Position numbers and translations under genes: made by a program. Positions 50,886 to 59,807 of a stretch of 64,000 nt of DNA are shown here, in pieces. How positions within the stretch are numbered: the stretch's first letter is position 1; every line of letters begins with the position of its first letter. The stretch comes from an uncultured Rikenellaceae bacterium (lineage in GTDB: Bacteria > Bacteroidota > Bacteroidia > Bacteroidales > Rikenellaceae), in NCBI GenBank assembly GCA_946486375.1, contig CAMLTW010000001.1:248001-312000 (forward strand). The letters are read 5' to 3'. The notes under the pieces were generated by a model that ran no database searches, was not told the DNA's origin, and saw only the letters and a list, made by a program, of their open reading frames with translations.

Positions 50886-51935
50886 ATGGCTAAAATGGTT
50901 TTTGGCGGCGTTGAGGAAAACGTTGTAACGAGGGAAGAGTTCCCGTTGAGCAAGGCGCTGGATGTACTCAAAAACGAAACGATCGCCGTGATCGGATACG
51001 GGGTGCAGGGGCCGGGACAGTCGATGAACCTGCGGGACAACGGCTTCAACGTGATCGTCGGACAACGCAAAAACTCCAAAACCTGGGACAAGGCGGTGGC
51101 CGACGGATGGGTTCCGGGCGAAACCCTTTTCGAAATCGAAGAAGCCTGCCAGCGAGCGACCATTATTCAATACCTGCTCTCGGACGCCGCTCAGATCGCG
51201 GTTTGGCCGACGGTGAAAAAGCACCTGACAGCGGGGAAGGCACTCTATTTTTCGCACGGTTTCGCCATTACGTACAGCGACCGGACGGGCATCGTTCCGC
51301 CGAAGGACGTGGACGTGATTCTGGTGGCTCCGAAAGGATCGGGCACCAGCCTGCGGCGGCTTTTCCTCGAAGGACGCGGTCTGAACTCCAGTTATGCGAT
51401 TTATCAGGATGCGACGGGCCGGGCCTATGATCGGGTGATCGCGCTGGGGATCGGCGTAGGATCGGGCTACCTGTTCGAAACCACGTTCAAAAAGGAGGTT
51501 TATTCCGACCTTTCCGGGGAACGGGGAACGCTGATGGGAGCTATCCAGGGGATCTTCGCCGCCCAGTATCAGGTGTTGCGCGACCACGGACACACGCCGT
51601 CGGAAGCCTTCAACGAAACCATCGAGGAACTGACTCAGTCGCTGATGCCGTTGGTGGCCGAAAATGGGATGGACTGGATGTACGCCAACTGTTCGACGAC
51701 CGCGCAGCGCGGTGCGCTCGACTGGTGGAAGCCGTTCCGGGATGCGACGCTGCCGGTGTTCAAAAAGTTGTACGACGAAGTGGCCTGCGGCAACGAAGCG
51801 CAGCGTTCCATCGATACCAACAGCAAGCCGGATTACCGGGAAAAACTGGATGCCGAATTGAAGGAACTGCGGGAGAGTGAAATGTGGCAGGCCGGAATGA
51901 CCGTACGGGAACTGCGGCCGGAGCGGAATAAATAA
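50886..51935 (+). CDS. ilvC: Ketol-acid reductoisomerase (NADP+)
   Basis: IlvC rearranges and reduces acetolactate or acetohydroxybutyrate with NADPH and Mg2+. The 349-residue class I enzyme has the Rossmann motif IAVIGYGVQGPGQSMNLRDN, VGQRKNSKTWDKA, FSHGFAITYS, VILVAPKGSGTSLRRLFLEG, the metal-binding EVYSDLSGERGTLMGAIQG and IEELTQSLMPLVAENGMDWM, and CSTTAQRGALDW. The ATG at 50886 gives MAKMVFGGVEENV; an upstream in-frame ATG at 50820 would add 22 charged residues. A strong GAAA-loop terminator follows, so the operon ends here. Confidence 0.96.
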   Translation: MAKMVFGGVEENVVTREEFPLSKALDVLKNETIAVIGYGVQGPGQSMNLRDNGFNVIVGQRKNSKTWDKAVADGWVPGETLFEIEEACQRATIIQYLLSDAAQIAVWPTVKKHLTAGKALYFSHGFAITYSDRTGIVPPKDVDVILVAPKGSGTSLRRLFLEGRGLNSSYAIYQDATGRAYDRVIALGIGVGSGYLFETTFKKEVYSDLSGERGTLMGAIQGIFAAQYQVLRDHGHTPSEAFNETIEELTQSLMPLVAENGMDWMYANCSTTAQRGALDWWKPFRDATLPVFKKLYDEVACGNEAQRSIDTNSKPDYREKLDAELKELRESEMWQAGMTVRELRPERNK

Positions 51936-51988
51936 CGGAGGATATTAAGAGGGATTGTTCCGGGCGTGTATCATGCCCGGCAAGTCGG

Positions 51989-52025
51989 AAAAGCGGGCCT
52001 TTGAAAAAAGGCCCGCTTTTGTTTT
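51989..52025 (+). terminator. Terminator of the ilv operon
   Basis: A perfect 14-bp stem (51989-52002 with 52007-52020) closed by a GAAA tetraloop, followed by GTTTTC. A smaller CCGGGC/GCCCGG hairpin (51960-51980) precedes it. Confidence 0.9.
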
Positions 52026-52129
52026 CAGGTGCTCGGTCGGCAAAGGAAGACGGTAGGCGGTTTCCTGTTCGGAACGAAAAAAACGACGAATATTCCGGTT
52101 AAAGGAAGTGTCGGCATCCGGATATTTTT

Positions 52130-52137
52130 TATTTTTG
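52130..52137 (+). promoter_or_regulatory. Candidate -7 box for the PfkB-family kinase
   Basis: TATTTTTG matches the consensus and lies 120 bases upstream of the chosen start at 52258. The rest of the 52026-52257 interval shows no gene or repeat. Confidence 0.45.
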
Positions 52138-52257
52138 AACGAGAGCCGCACGGAACCGACCCTTCTTTTCCGGAAGAAAGGATGGGGAACGGTCTTTGAA
52201 AGGAAATCTTTCGAAGATGGGATTCGGGCCGGAAACGACGGCATTGAAAGAAAAAAT

Positions 52258-53175
52258 ATGGAAGGAATGGTAACGGGCATCGGAGAAGTGTTGTGGGACA
52301 TTTTTCCCGATCGGAAAATACCGGGCGGCGCTCCGGCGAATTTTGCATGGCATGTTTCGCAGCTCGGGCTGAAAGCCACGGCGGTGAGCGCCGTCGGAGC
52401 GGATGCCTGGGGCGACGAGCTGGTGCAGGCCTTTATCGGAAAAGGGATCGATGCGGTTTTGCAGCGAACGGATTTTCCGACGGGCACGGTCGAAGTCACG
52501 CTGGATGCGGAGGGCATACCCCGATACGAGATCAAAAGGAACGTGGCGTGGGATCACATCGCTTTCACGGAGGAACTGGAACGGCTGGCGGTGCATACCC
52601 GGCTGGTCGCTTTCGGGACGCTGGCCCAGCGGAATCCTGAATCCCGGCATACGGTTTTGCGGTTTTTGGACGGGATGCCTGCAGATGCGCTGCGGGTGTT
52701 GGATATCAACCTGCGGCAGGAATTCTATACTTCCGATATCGTGAAGGAATCCTTGACGCATTGCGATATGCTCAAAATCAACGAAGAGGAATTGGTTTGC
52801 GTATCGCAGATGCTCGGGTGCCGACAGCTCGATCTGGAAAAGGTCAGCCGGGAAATTCTCGGCGGATACGGTTTGCGAGTACTGATTCTCACCTGCGGAA
52901 CGGACGGCAGTTACGTCTTTACCCCCGACCGGACTTCTTTCCTCGATACCCCGAAAGTGGAAGTGGTCGATACGGTGGGTGCGGGGGATGCCTTTACCGC
53001 GGCTTTCTGTGCCGCTTTGTTGAAAAACCGAAGCGTGCAGGAGGCCCATCGGCTGGCGGTGGACGTCGCGGCTTATGTCTGTACGCAGCCGGGAGCCATG
53101 CCGGTGTTGCCTTCCGCATTGACGGATCGCCTGCGGCAGGAGGACGGGAGCATCGGCGTTTCGGGTGTGTTTTAA
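52258..53175 (+). CDS. PfkB-family carbohydrate kinase (fructokinase-like)
   Basis: PfkB kinases phosphorylate sugars or nucleosides with ATP. The 305-residue protein has the N-terminal substrate-binding motif GIGEVLWDIFPDRKIPGGAP ANFAWHV, the DAWGDELVQAF segment, KINEEELVCVSQML, and the C-terminal signature DTVGAGDAFTAAFCAALL with the catalytic Asp. The early GGAPANFA pattern is that of fructokinase-type members. No fructose transporter or fructan hydrolase is adjacent. The start at 52258 gives the family's short N terminus; ATG 52267 is an alternative. It is monocistronic between the ilv operon and a pectate-lyase gene. Confidence 0.9.
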   Translation: MEGMVTGIGEVLWDIFPDRKIPGGAPANFAWHVSQLGLKATAVSAVGADAWGDELVQAFIGKGIDAVLQRTDFPTGTVEVTLDAEGIPRYEIKRNVAWDHIAFTEELERLAVHTRLVAFGTLAQRNPESRHTVLRFLDGMPADALRVLDINLRQEFYTSDIVKESLTHCDMLKINEEELVCVSQMLGCRQLDLEKVSREILGGYGLRVLILTCGTDGSYVFTPDRTSFLDTPKVEVVDTVGAGDAFTAAFCAALLKNRSVQEAHRLAVDVAAYVCTQPGAMPVLPSALTDRLRQEDGSIGVSGVF

Positions 53176-53327
53176 GTCGGATGCATGTCGATTGGTAAGG
53201 GGCAAAAGACGATTCCGCTTCATGGAATTGCTTTCCGGTGTCGACATACGGAGACGTGAAAAGATATGTTGTACAATAATAACTAAAATATTTTATAAAT
53301 ATCGTAGGATGTTTCCGGAAAATTACT

Positions 53328-53335
53328 TATGTTTG
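53328..53335 (+). promoter_or_regulatory. Candidate -7 box for the large pectate-lyase-like gene
   Basis: TATGTTTG matches the consensus, 78 bases before the start codon at 53414. The 53260-53340 interval is AT-rich. No clear -33 box. Confidence 0.5.
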
Positions 53336-53413
53336 TAGCAAATGCTTTCCGGAAAACCGGTAAGACGTTCCCGAAAACAAGAAAACAATATTAACTGGTA
53401 AAGTTTGACTCCG

Positions 53414-55939
53414 ATGCGAATGAATGTCAACCTTAAACGTCCGGCCGCTTTTGCCCCGATCCTGTTTTGTCTTGCAGGATTGGCGGGATGCCGGGCCGAG
53501 TCCCGACCCGCTGCGCTGCTTGTGGATATCAACGAAGCGAGCCGGTCCGAAAAAGAAGTGAACGAATCCGGATACGTGTCTTTTCCCTTTGAAAAGGGAA
53601 AATCCGGAGTTTTTCAGAAAGGAGAGGTTTCGGTGCGGTTCGTGCCGGTCGACCCGGAAGGGGCGTTGGCCTCCGTATGGTACAAGAAAGCCATGCAGAA
53701 TCCGCACTATGCCCGGCTGGCCAGCGACGGCGTGACCGTGGCGGACGGAGATGCCGGGGCGGGAATCGAAATGCGGATTTCGGGCCTCGGAGCGGGAAAA
53801 CACACGCTGTTGACTTATCACAATACGATGGACGATCCGAAAAACGGCTCGTTTTCCCCGTTGGACGTCTTTGTGAACGGGGAAAAGGTCGTATCGGAAC
53901 TGGCGCCGGGAAATCGGGTGCTGAAAAATGCGGACATGCCGTCGGCTTATGTGGTTTTCGAGGTGGACGATTCGCAGACGGAAACCGCGGTGCGCTTCGT
54001 TCCCGTTGCCGGGACGGATGCCGGTATCCGGAACGTGGTGATCAACGGATTCGAGATCGACACCCCGAATGCTGCCTTGCAGGCACGCGAGCCGGTGCCC
54101 TCCGATGGAGACGAACATGCGGATGCGGATGCCGGATGGCTGGCGTTGAGCTGGACTCCGGCTCCGGGCGCCGTTTCCCATGATCTTTATTTCGGTACGG
54201 ACGCCGAAGCGGTGGCTGCGGCGGATCGCGATTCGGACTGTTTCCTCGGGAACCGGAAGGAAACCGATTACAGGGCGGAAGATTTGTACGGGATGGACAC
54301 CTACTTCTGGCGGGTGGATGAAGTCGGAGCGGATGGAACGGTAACTCCGGGACGGGTATGGCGTTTTCGTCCGCGTCAGCTTGCGTTTCCGGGTGCGGAG
54401 GGCTATGGCCGATTCGCCCGCGGGGGGCGCGGAGGAAAGATCGTGAAGGTCACGAATCTGAATGACGACGGCCCCGGCAGCCTGAGGGAAGCGCTTACCG
54501 CGGATATCGGGCCGCGGATCGTGGTGTTCGACGTGTCGGGCATCATCACCCTGAAATCCCGGCTGGCCGTGTCGCACCCGTACGTTACCATCGCGGGTCA
54601 GACGGCTCCGGGAAAAGGGATCTGCATCCGGCAGGCGCCGCTGGGACTGAGCGGAGCGAACGACGTGGTGGTGCAGCACGTCCGGGTGCGGCTGGGAAAA
54701 GGGCATACGTACGATGGTATGGGCATGTCCGGCTGCGACCATTGCATCATCGACCACGGTTCGATCAGCTGGACGCTCGACGAGGCGTTCAGTTCCCGGT
54801 CGGGAAAAAACATCACCCTGCAGCGGACGCTGATTTCCGAGGCGCTGAATGCAGCGGGGCATAAGAATTATAAACCGGGATCGCAACACGGCTATGCCGG
54901 GAGCATCAGCGGGGACATCGGCAGTTTCCACCACAACCTGCTGGCGCATTGTTCGGGACGGAACTGGAGCCTGGCGGGGGGACTCGATGGGGACGGTTTC
55001 TACTCCGGTCGGCTCGACATTTTCAATAACGTGGTATACAACTGGCAGAACCGCACGACGGACGGGGGCGCGCACGAAGTGAATTTCGTGAACAATTACT
55101 ACAAGCCCGGGCCGGCGACGAAGATGAAATACGCATTGAATGCCCAGTACGATCATTTTCCGGGTACGCAGCGGTATTATGTGGCGGGAAACGTGATGCC
55201 CGGCGTTTTCGGGGCGGACGAACAGGAAAAGGGACGGAAATATTCGGGAACCCCGCAGGGATACAGTCCTTGGGTAGATGCTCCTTTCTTCCCGTCCCAT
55301 GCCGAAATCCATACGGCGGAAGACGCTTACAAAGTGGTGCTTTCGGATGTGGGATGCAATCAACCCCTGTCGGATAATCACGACCGGAGGATCCTGGCCG
55401 AAACGATGAACGGTACCACGAGCGCTTCCGGCAGTGTGACGGGATTGCCGGGGCTTCCCGATTCGGAAGAGGATGTCGGCGGATGGGAGGATTATCCCGA
55501 GGTGCGTCGTCCCGCGAATTGGGACAGCGACGGAGACGGCCTGCCGGACTGGTGGGAAAAGGCGCACGGGCTGGAGGCGAATTCGCGTCCGGGAGATTTC
55601 TCCGATCCCAACGGCGACCCCGATCGGGACGGTTACACGCACATGGATGCCTATCTGGCCTGGATGGGAGCGCCGCACGTCGGCACGGCACCGGGAAGTC
55701 CGCTGGAACTGGATTTGAGCACCTATACGAGGGGGTTCACGCAGAGTCCGACATATTCGGTGGTCAACGTCGAGAACGGCACGGCCCGGACGGACGGGAA
55801 CCGATTGCGGTTCGTACCGGGAGAAGGACATGAAGGACTGGCTTCCGTCACCTTCGAGGTAAAGGATGCGGAAGGAAGCGCCATGCAGCGCACGGTCGGC
55901 ATTTATGTCGGAAATGGAATCGGTTTCGGGGACGAGTGA
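53414..55939 (+). CDS. Large multidomain pectate-lyase-like lipoprotein
   Basis: This 841-residue protein has a lipoprotein signal (LAGLAGC), so it is probably on the outer membrane. Residues ~30-225 form a beta-rich module of unknown family. A fibronectin III-like domain follows (LALSWTPAPGAVSHDLYFGT to TYFWRVDEVGADGTVT). The catalytic-type beta-helix, about residues 325-690, shares its pattern with the gene at 12013: AFPGAEGYGRFARGGRGGK, VTNLNDDGPGSLREALTAD, HPYVTIAGQTAPGKGICIRQ, SLAGGLDGDGFYSGR. Then comes a Ca-binding-like DSDGDGLPDWWEKAHGLEAN segment and a ~90-residue cadherin/Ig-like tail. The start at 53414 follows directly on a TTG and leaves the signal peptide intact. Substrate, likely pectin, is inferred. 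Confidence 0.82.
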   Translation: MRMNVNLKRPAAFAPILFCLAGLAGCRAESRPAALLVDINEASRSEKEVNESGYVSFPFEKGKSGVFQKGEVSVRFVPVDPEGALASVWYKKAMQNPHYARLASDGVTVADGDAGAGIEMRISGLGAGKHTLLTYHNTMDDPKNGSFSPLDVFVNGEKVVSELAPGNRVLKNADMPSAYVVFEVDDSQTETAVRFVPVAGTDAGIRNVVINGFEIDTPNAALQAREPVPSDGDEHADADAGWLALSWTPAPGAVSHDLYFGTDAEAVAAADRDSDCFLGNRKETDYRAEDLYGMDTYFWRVDEVGADGTVTPGRVWRFRPRQLAFPGAEGYGRFARGGRGGKIVKVTNLNDDGPGSLREALTADIGPRIVVFDVSGIITLKSRLAVSHPYVTIAGQTAPGKGICIRQAPLGLSGANDVVVQHVRVRLGKGHTYDGMGMSGCDHCIIDHGSISWTLDEAFSSRSGKNITLQRTLISEALNAAGHKNYKPGSQHGYAGSISGDIGSFHHNLLAHCSGRNWSLAGGLDGDGFYSGRLDIFNNVVYNWQNRTTDGGAHEVNFVNNYYKPGPATKMKYALNAQYDHFPGTQRYYVAGNVMPGVFGADEQEKGRKYSGTPQGYSPWVDAPFFPSHAEIHTAEDAYKVVLSDVGCNQPLSDNHDRRILAETMNGTTSASGSVTGLPGLPDSEEDVGGWEDYPEVRRPANWDSDGDGLPDWWEKAHGLEANSRPGDFSDPNGDPDRDGYTHMDAYLAWMGAPHVGTAPGSPLELDLSTYTRGFTQSPTYSVVNVENGTARTDGNRLRFVPGEGHEGLASVTFEVKDAEGSAMQRTVGIYVGNGIGFGDE

Positions 55940-55977
55940 TCGGAAGAGGGATTTTTGTAGTTTAAGTGGTTGGGTGA

Positions 55978-56010
55978 GGGATGCTCCGTATCGAGGGGCA
56001 TCCCTTTTTT
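55978..56010 (+). terminator. Terminator of the large pectate-lyase-like gene
   Basis: A 10-bp stem with one T-G pair (55978-55987 with 55995-56004) around a 7-base loop, followed by TTTTTT. Confidence 0.88.
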
Positions 56011-56237
56011 GTCGTTTGCCGCGCTCCGTTCCGGAGCGTTTTCCTGTCCGTCATGCAGGAAACTTTTTGGGCCTACGTCCTTATGCTGCAGACGGGAAAA
56101 AATATTCCGCATACCCGGAAGACGGATTACCGGTCTGTGAAACGCGGACGGGAAACGAGTGAAGGGGCCGGACAGGAAAATAAAAGAAAAATACCGCTGA
56201 ATTCGGCCGGGCCGTAGGCTTTTTAAGGGTAAAACGG
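56011..56237 (+). other. Gene-free stretch with two further hairpins before mfd
   Basis: No credible gene. A 7-bp hairpin at 56022-56038 followed by TTTT and another (TTTCCTG with CAGGAAA, about 56039-56061) followed by CTTTTT lie in tandem behind the main terminator. The remainder up to the mfd promoter shows nothing recognisable. Confidence 0.5.
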
Positions 56238-56245
56238 TATTTTTG
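56238..56245 (+). promoter_or_regulatory. Candidate -7 box for mfd
   Basis: TATTTTTG, a full consensus match about 150 bases before the chosen mfd start. No clear -33 box. Confidence 0.45.
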
Positions 56246-56395
56246 TACAACCGTTTCCAGAAAAGGGAACGATGGAAGGCGTGGAGCCGGAAAACGGGTC
56301 GCGATTTTGCATGCCTTCCAGGAGGGACGTCCGCACCGAATAACGGTGAAAAGGGAAGGAAGCGAACGGAATCGTCCTTTGGTCAAAAGGAATCT

Positions 56396-59300
56396 ATGCA
56401 GCAGAAAGAGTTTTTAAAGACATTCGAGGCGCAGCCGCCGTATCGGGAATTGTCGGATGCATTCGACGGAGCCGCGACGATCGCCCTGAAGGGGTTGTCC
56501 GGATCGTCCGCAGCGATGGTGTGCGCCGGACTGGCGACGGGAAAAGGCGGAGTACACATCGCGGTGGCGGACGACCGGGAAGGGGCGGCTTATTTTTATA
56601 ACGACCTGTATGCTTTCCTGAATCCGGAGCGGGTTTTCTTTTTCCCTACCGCCTACAAACGTTCCATCGAGTATCGAACGGAAGACCCGTCCGGACTCGT
56701 CCAGCGGACGGCCGTTCTGAACGCCCTCAAGAATTTTCAGGAAGAGACGCAGCCGGGGGATTATCTGGTGGTTTGCACTTATCCCGAAGCGCTGCTGGAG
56801 AAGGTGGTCAGCGTCGAAAGGCTGCGGAAGGACACGCTGACGATCCGCGTGGGAGACAAGGTCTCCATCGGATTCGTGGCCGAAACGCTGGCTGCGCTGG
56901 AGTTCCGCAAAGTGGATTTCGTGTACGAGCCGGGACAGTATTCGGTTCGCGGCGGAATCGTGGATATTTTTTCGTTTGCCGACAACAAACCCTATCGGCT
57001 CGATTTTTTCGGAGATGAGGTGGATTCCATCCGCATTTTCGACATCGGAACGCAGCTTTCGGTGGAAAAGAAGGAGCAGGTGGAAATCGTGCCCGATACC
57101 AAAACCGATGGAGAGGATGTCGCGGGAGAGTCCCTGCTGAGGTTCGGGGAAAAGGGAACCGTGTGGACGCATGATCCGGAATACCTGTTCCAGCGTGTGG
57201 CAGAGGTGCGGAAAAAAGTGTTGCATGACCTGGCGGAGCGGAAGGAAGACCCCCGGACAGTGGATGCCCGGATCATGTCGCAGGCCGGTTTGAAGGAGGA
57301 TCTGGCGCAGTTGCGGCTGGTGACGCTGAAGAACGCTTTCCGGGAACGTCGGCCCGATGCGACGGTGGAGTTCGCCACTTCGCCCCAACCGGCTTTCAAC
57401 AAGAATTTTCAGGTGCTGGAAGACAATATCCGGGAATCGGGCGAGCGGGGGTACTGGACTTACATTCTGACGGAGAACAAAATCCAGATCGAACGGCTCG
57501 AAAACATTTTCGCTTCGCAGGGGGGCAAGGTGTCGTTCGGGGCGGTTTCCGTCACCCTCCATGAAGGCTTCACCGATCATAACCTGAAAATCAACTTCTA
57601 TACCGATCACCAGATTTTCGACCGCTACCACCGGTACACCCTGCACAAGGACATCGACCGGAGCGAAGCGCTGACCATTCAGGAACTCAATGCTTTGAAG
57701 GTAGGGGATTACGTGGTGCACATCGACCACGGCGTGGGACGCTTCGGCGGGTTGGTGCGGATGAACGAAAACGGGAAGACGGTGGAGGCGATCAAGCTGA
57801 TCTACCGGGACAACGACGTGCTGTTTGTCAACGTGCATGCTCTGCACCGCATTTCCAAATACAAAGACAAGGACAGCGAGCCGCCGCGGGTGTACAAACT
57901 GGGATCGGGGGCCTGGCAGAAACTCAAGAATTCCACCAAAAAGCATGTCAAGGATATCGCGCGGGAACTGATCGCCCTGTATGCCCGGCGCAAGCAGAGC
58001 CAGGGATTCGCCTTTTCGCCGGACAATTACATGCAGCACGAGCTGGAGGCTTCGTTCATGTACGAGGATACGCCCGATCAGGAGAAGGCTACGAGGGCCG
58101 TGAAGGAAGACATGGAATCGCCCGTGCCCATGGACCGGCTGATCTGCGGGGACGTGGGGTTCGGCAAGACGGAAGTGGCGATGCGGGCCGCTTTCAAGGC
58201 GGCCTGCGACGGAAAACAGGTGGCGGTGCTCGTGCCGACTACCATGCTGTCCCTGCAACACTACCGGACGTTTACCAAGCGTTTTCGGGAATTTCCGGTG
58301 CGGGTGGAGCTGTTGAGCCGCGCTCGTAGTGCCAAACAGACGAACGAAATCCTCAAAGACCTGAAGGAAGGGAAAATAGATATTCTGGTCGGGACGCACA
58401 AACTGCTGGGAAAAAACGTGGAGTTCAAGGATCTGGGATTGCTGATCATCGACGAGGAACAGAAGTTCGGCGTATCCAGCAAGGAGAAGCTCCGCCAGAT
58501 GCGGGCCCATGTGGACACGCTGACGCTGACGGCGACCCCGATTCCCCGCACGCTTCAGTTTTCGCTGATGGGATCGCGGGACATGTCGGTGATCGCCACG
58601 CCTCCGCCCAACCGGCAGCCGATCGCCACCGAGGTTCACCCGTTCGACGATCAGATCGTGCAGGAGGCCATCGAATACGAACTGGCGCGGGGTGGTCAGG
58701 TTTATGTGATCCACAACCGGGTGCACGATATCCTCAAACTCCGCGACCGCATCCGGAGCCTTTGCCCGAAAGCGCGGATCGCGGTGGGACACGGCCAGAT
58801 GAAATCGGAGGAACTGGAGAAGATCATGATGGATTTCATTTACGGGGAGTACGACGTACTGATCGCCACGACGATCATCGAATCCGGGATCGACATTTCC
58901 AACGCCAACACCATCATCATCAACAATGCCCAGCATTTCGGACTGAGCGATTTGCACCAGCTCCGGGGGCGGGTGGGACGGTCGAACCGGAAGGCTTTCT
59001 GCTACCTGATGACGCCGCCCGACGAAATACTGTCGTCCGATGCCCGGCGGCGCCTGCGGGCCATCGAAGAGTTTTCCGACCTGGGGGCCGGGTTCAACCT
59101 GGCCATGCAGGATCTGGATATCCGCGGAGCCGGGAACATCCTGGGCGCCGAACAAAGCGGCTTTATCGCCGACATCGGATTCGAAGCCTACCAGAAAATT
59201 CTCAACGAGGCTATTCACGAGCTTCGGGAGGAGGGGGCGGCCGTTCCGGACGGGGAAGGCGGAGCCCCGGAAACGGTTGTGCCGGAAAACACGACTTATA

Positions 59301-59794
59301 TCTCCGATACGCAGATAGACACCGACCGGGAAGCATACATTCCGGATTCCTACATCAACAGTACGGCGGAGAAAATCGCCCTCTACCGCGAACTGGACAA
59401 CATCACCGAGGAAGACCGGCTCCGGGCGTTCGAGGCCCGGCTGACCGACCGCTTCGGAGCGCTTCCCCCGCAGGCTGTCGAACTGCTGAACATCGTGCGT
59501 ATCCGGTGGATGGCCCTGCGGCTGGGATTCGAGAAGGTGATCCTGAAAAACGGATTGATGATTCTGCATTTCGTCTACAACCAGTCGTCGCCTTATTATA
59601 AGACGGGATTGTTCGCGGGCATCCTGAAATACGTCACTTCCCGTCCGGCGAAATTTTTATTCAAACAGCACAATAATAGGCTCCAGCTTACAGTTAGAAC
59701 CATAGGGAACAGCGGGCAGGCGCTGGAAGCGCTTGCGGAACTGGCCCGGGAAGCGGAACGTTCGTCCGCCGGGGGAAACGGAGTTCGGGCCTAA
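56396..59794 (+). CDS. mfd: Transcription-repair coupling factor
   Basis: Mfd releases RNA polymerase stalled at DNA damage and recruits UvrA. The 1132-residue protein has the UvrB-like N-terminal part (FFFPTAYKRSIEYRTEDPSG, QYSVRGGIVDIFSFADNKPY), the RNA-polymerase-interacting domain beginning VGDYVVHIDHGVGRFGGL, and the RecG-like motor: Walker A GDVGFGKTEVAMRAA, DEEQ in LLIIDEEQKFGV, TATPIPRTLQFS, and ESGIDISNANTIIINNAQHF with LRGRVGRSNRKAF. The C-terminal autoinhibitory domain follows. The ATG at 56396 gives the standard start; the frame is open for 51 codons upstream into the promoter. coaX begins 13 bases after the stop and is probably co-transcribed. Confidence 0.97.
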   Translation: MQQKEFLKTFEAQPPYRELSDAFDGAATIALKGLSGSSAAMVCAGLATGKGGVHIAVADDREGAAYFYNDLYAFLNPERVFFFPTAYKRSIEYRTEDPSGLVQRTAVLNALKNFQEETQPGDYLVVCTYPEALLEKVVSVERLRKDTLTIRVGDKVSIGFVAETLAALEFRKVDFVYEPGQYSVRGGIVDIFSFADNKPYRLDFFGDEVDSIRIFDIGTQLSVEKKEQVEIVPDTKTDGEDVAGESLLRFGEKGTVWTHDPEYLFQRVAEVRKKVLHDLAERKEDPRTVDARIMSQAGLKEDLAQLRLVTLKNAFRERRPDATVEFATSPQPAFNKNFQVLEDNIRESGERGYWTYILTENKIQIERLENIFASQGGKVSFGAVSVTLHEGFTDHNLKINFYTDHQIFDRYHRYTLHKDIDRSEALTIQELNALKVGDYVVHIDHGVGRFGGLVRMNENGKTVEAIKLIYRDNDVLFVNVHALHRISKYKDKDSEPPRVYKLGSGAWQKLKNSTKKHVKDIARELIALYARRKQSQGFAFSPDNYMQHELEASFMYEDTPDQEKATRAVKEDMESPVPMDRLICGDVGFGKTEVAMRAAFKAACDGKQVAVLVPTTMLSLQHYRTFTKRFREFPVRVELLSRARSAKQTNEILKDLKEGKIDILVGTHKLLGKNVEFKDLGLLIIDEEQKFGVSSKEKLRQMRAHVDTLTLTATPIPRTLQFSLMGSRDMSVIATPPPNRQPIATEVHPFDDQIVQEAIEYELARGGQVYVIHNRVHDILKLRDRIRSLCPKARIAVGHGQMKSEELEKIMMDFIYGEYDVLIATTIIESGIDISNANTIIINNAQHFGLSDLHQLRGRVGRSNRKAFCYLMTPPDEILSSDARRRLRAIEEFSDLGAGFNLAMQDLDIRGAGNILGAEQSGFIADIGFEAYQKILNEAIHELREEGAAVPDGEGGAPETVVPENTTYISDTQIDTDREAYIPDSYINSTAEKIALYRELDNITEEDRLRAFEARLTDRFGALPPQAVELLNIVRIRWMALRLGFEKVILKNGLMILHFVYNQSSPYYKTGLFAGILKYVTSRPAKFLFKQHNNRLQLTVRTIGNSGQALEALAELAREAERSSAGGNGVRA

Positions 59795-59807
59795 AAAATT
59801 ACTGCAT

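Noticed and set aside
56414-59569. A 1051-codon open frame on the minus strand across mfd
   Set aside because: Antisense shadow of a complete mfd gene with no recognisable protein features.
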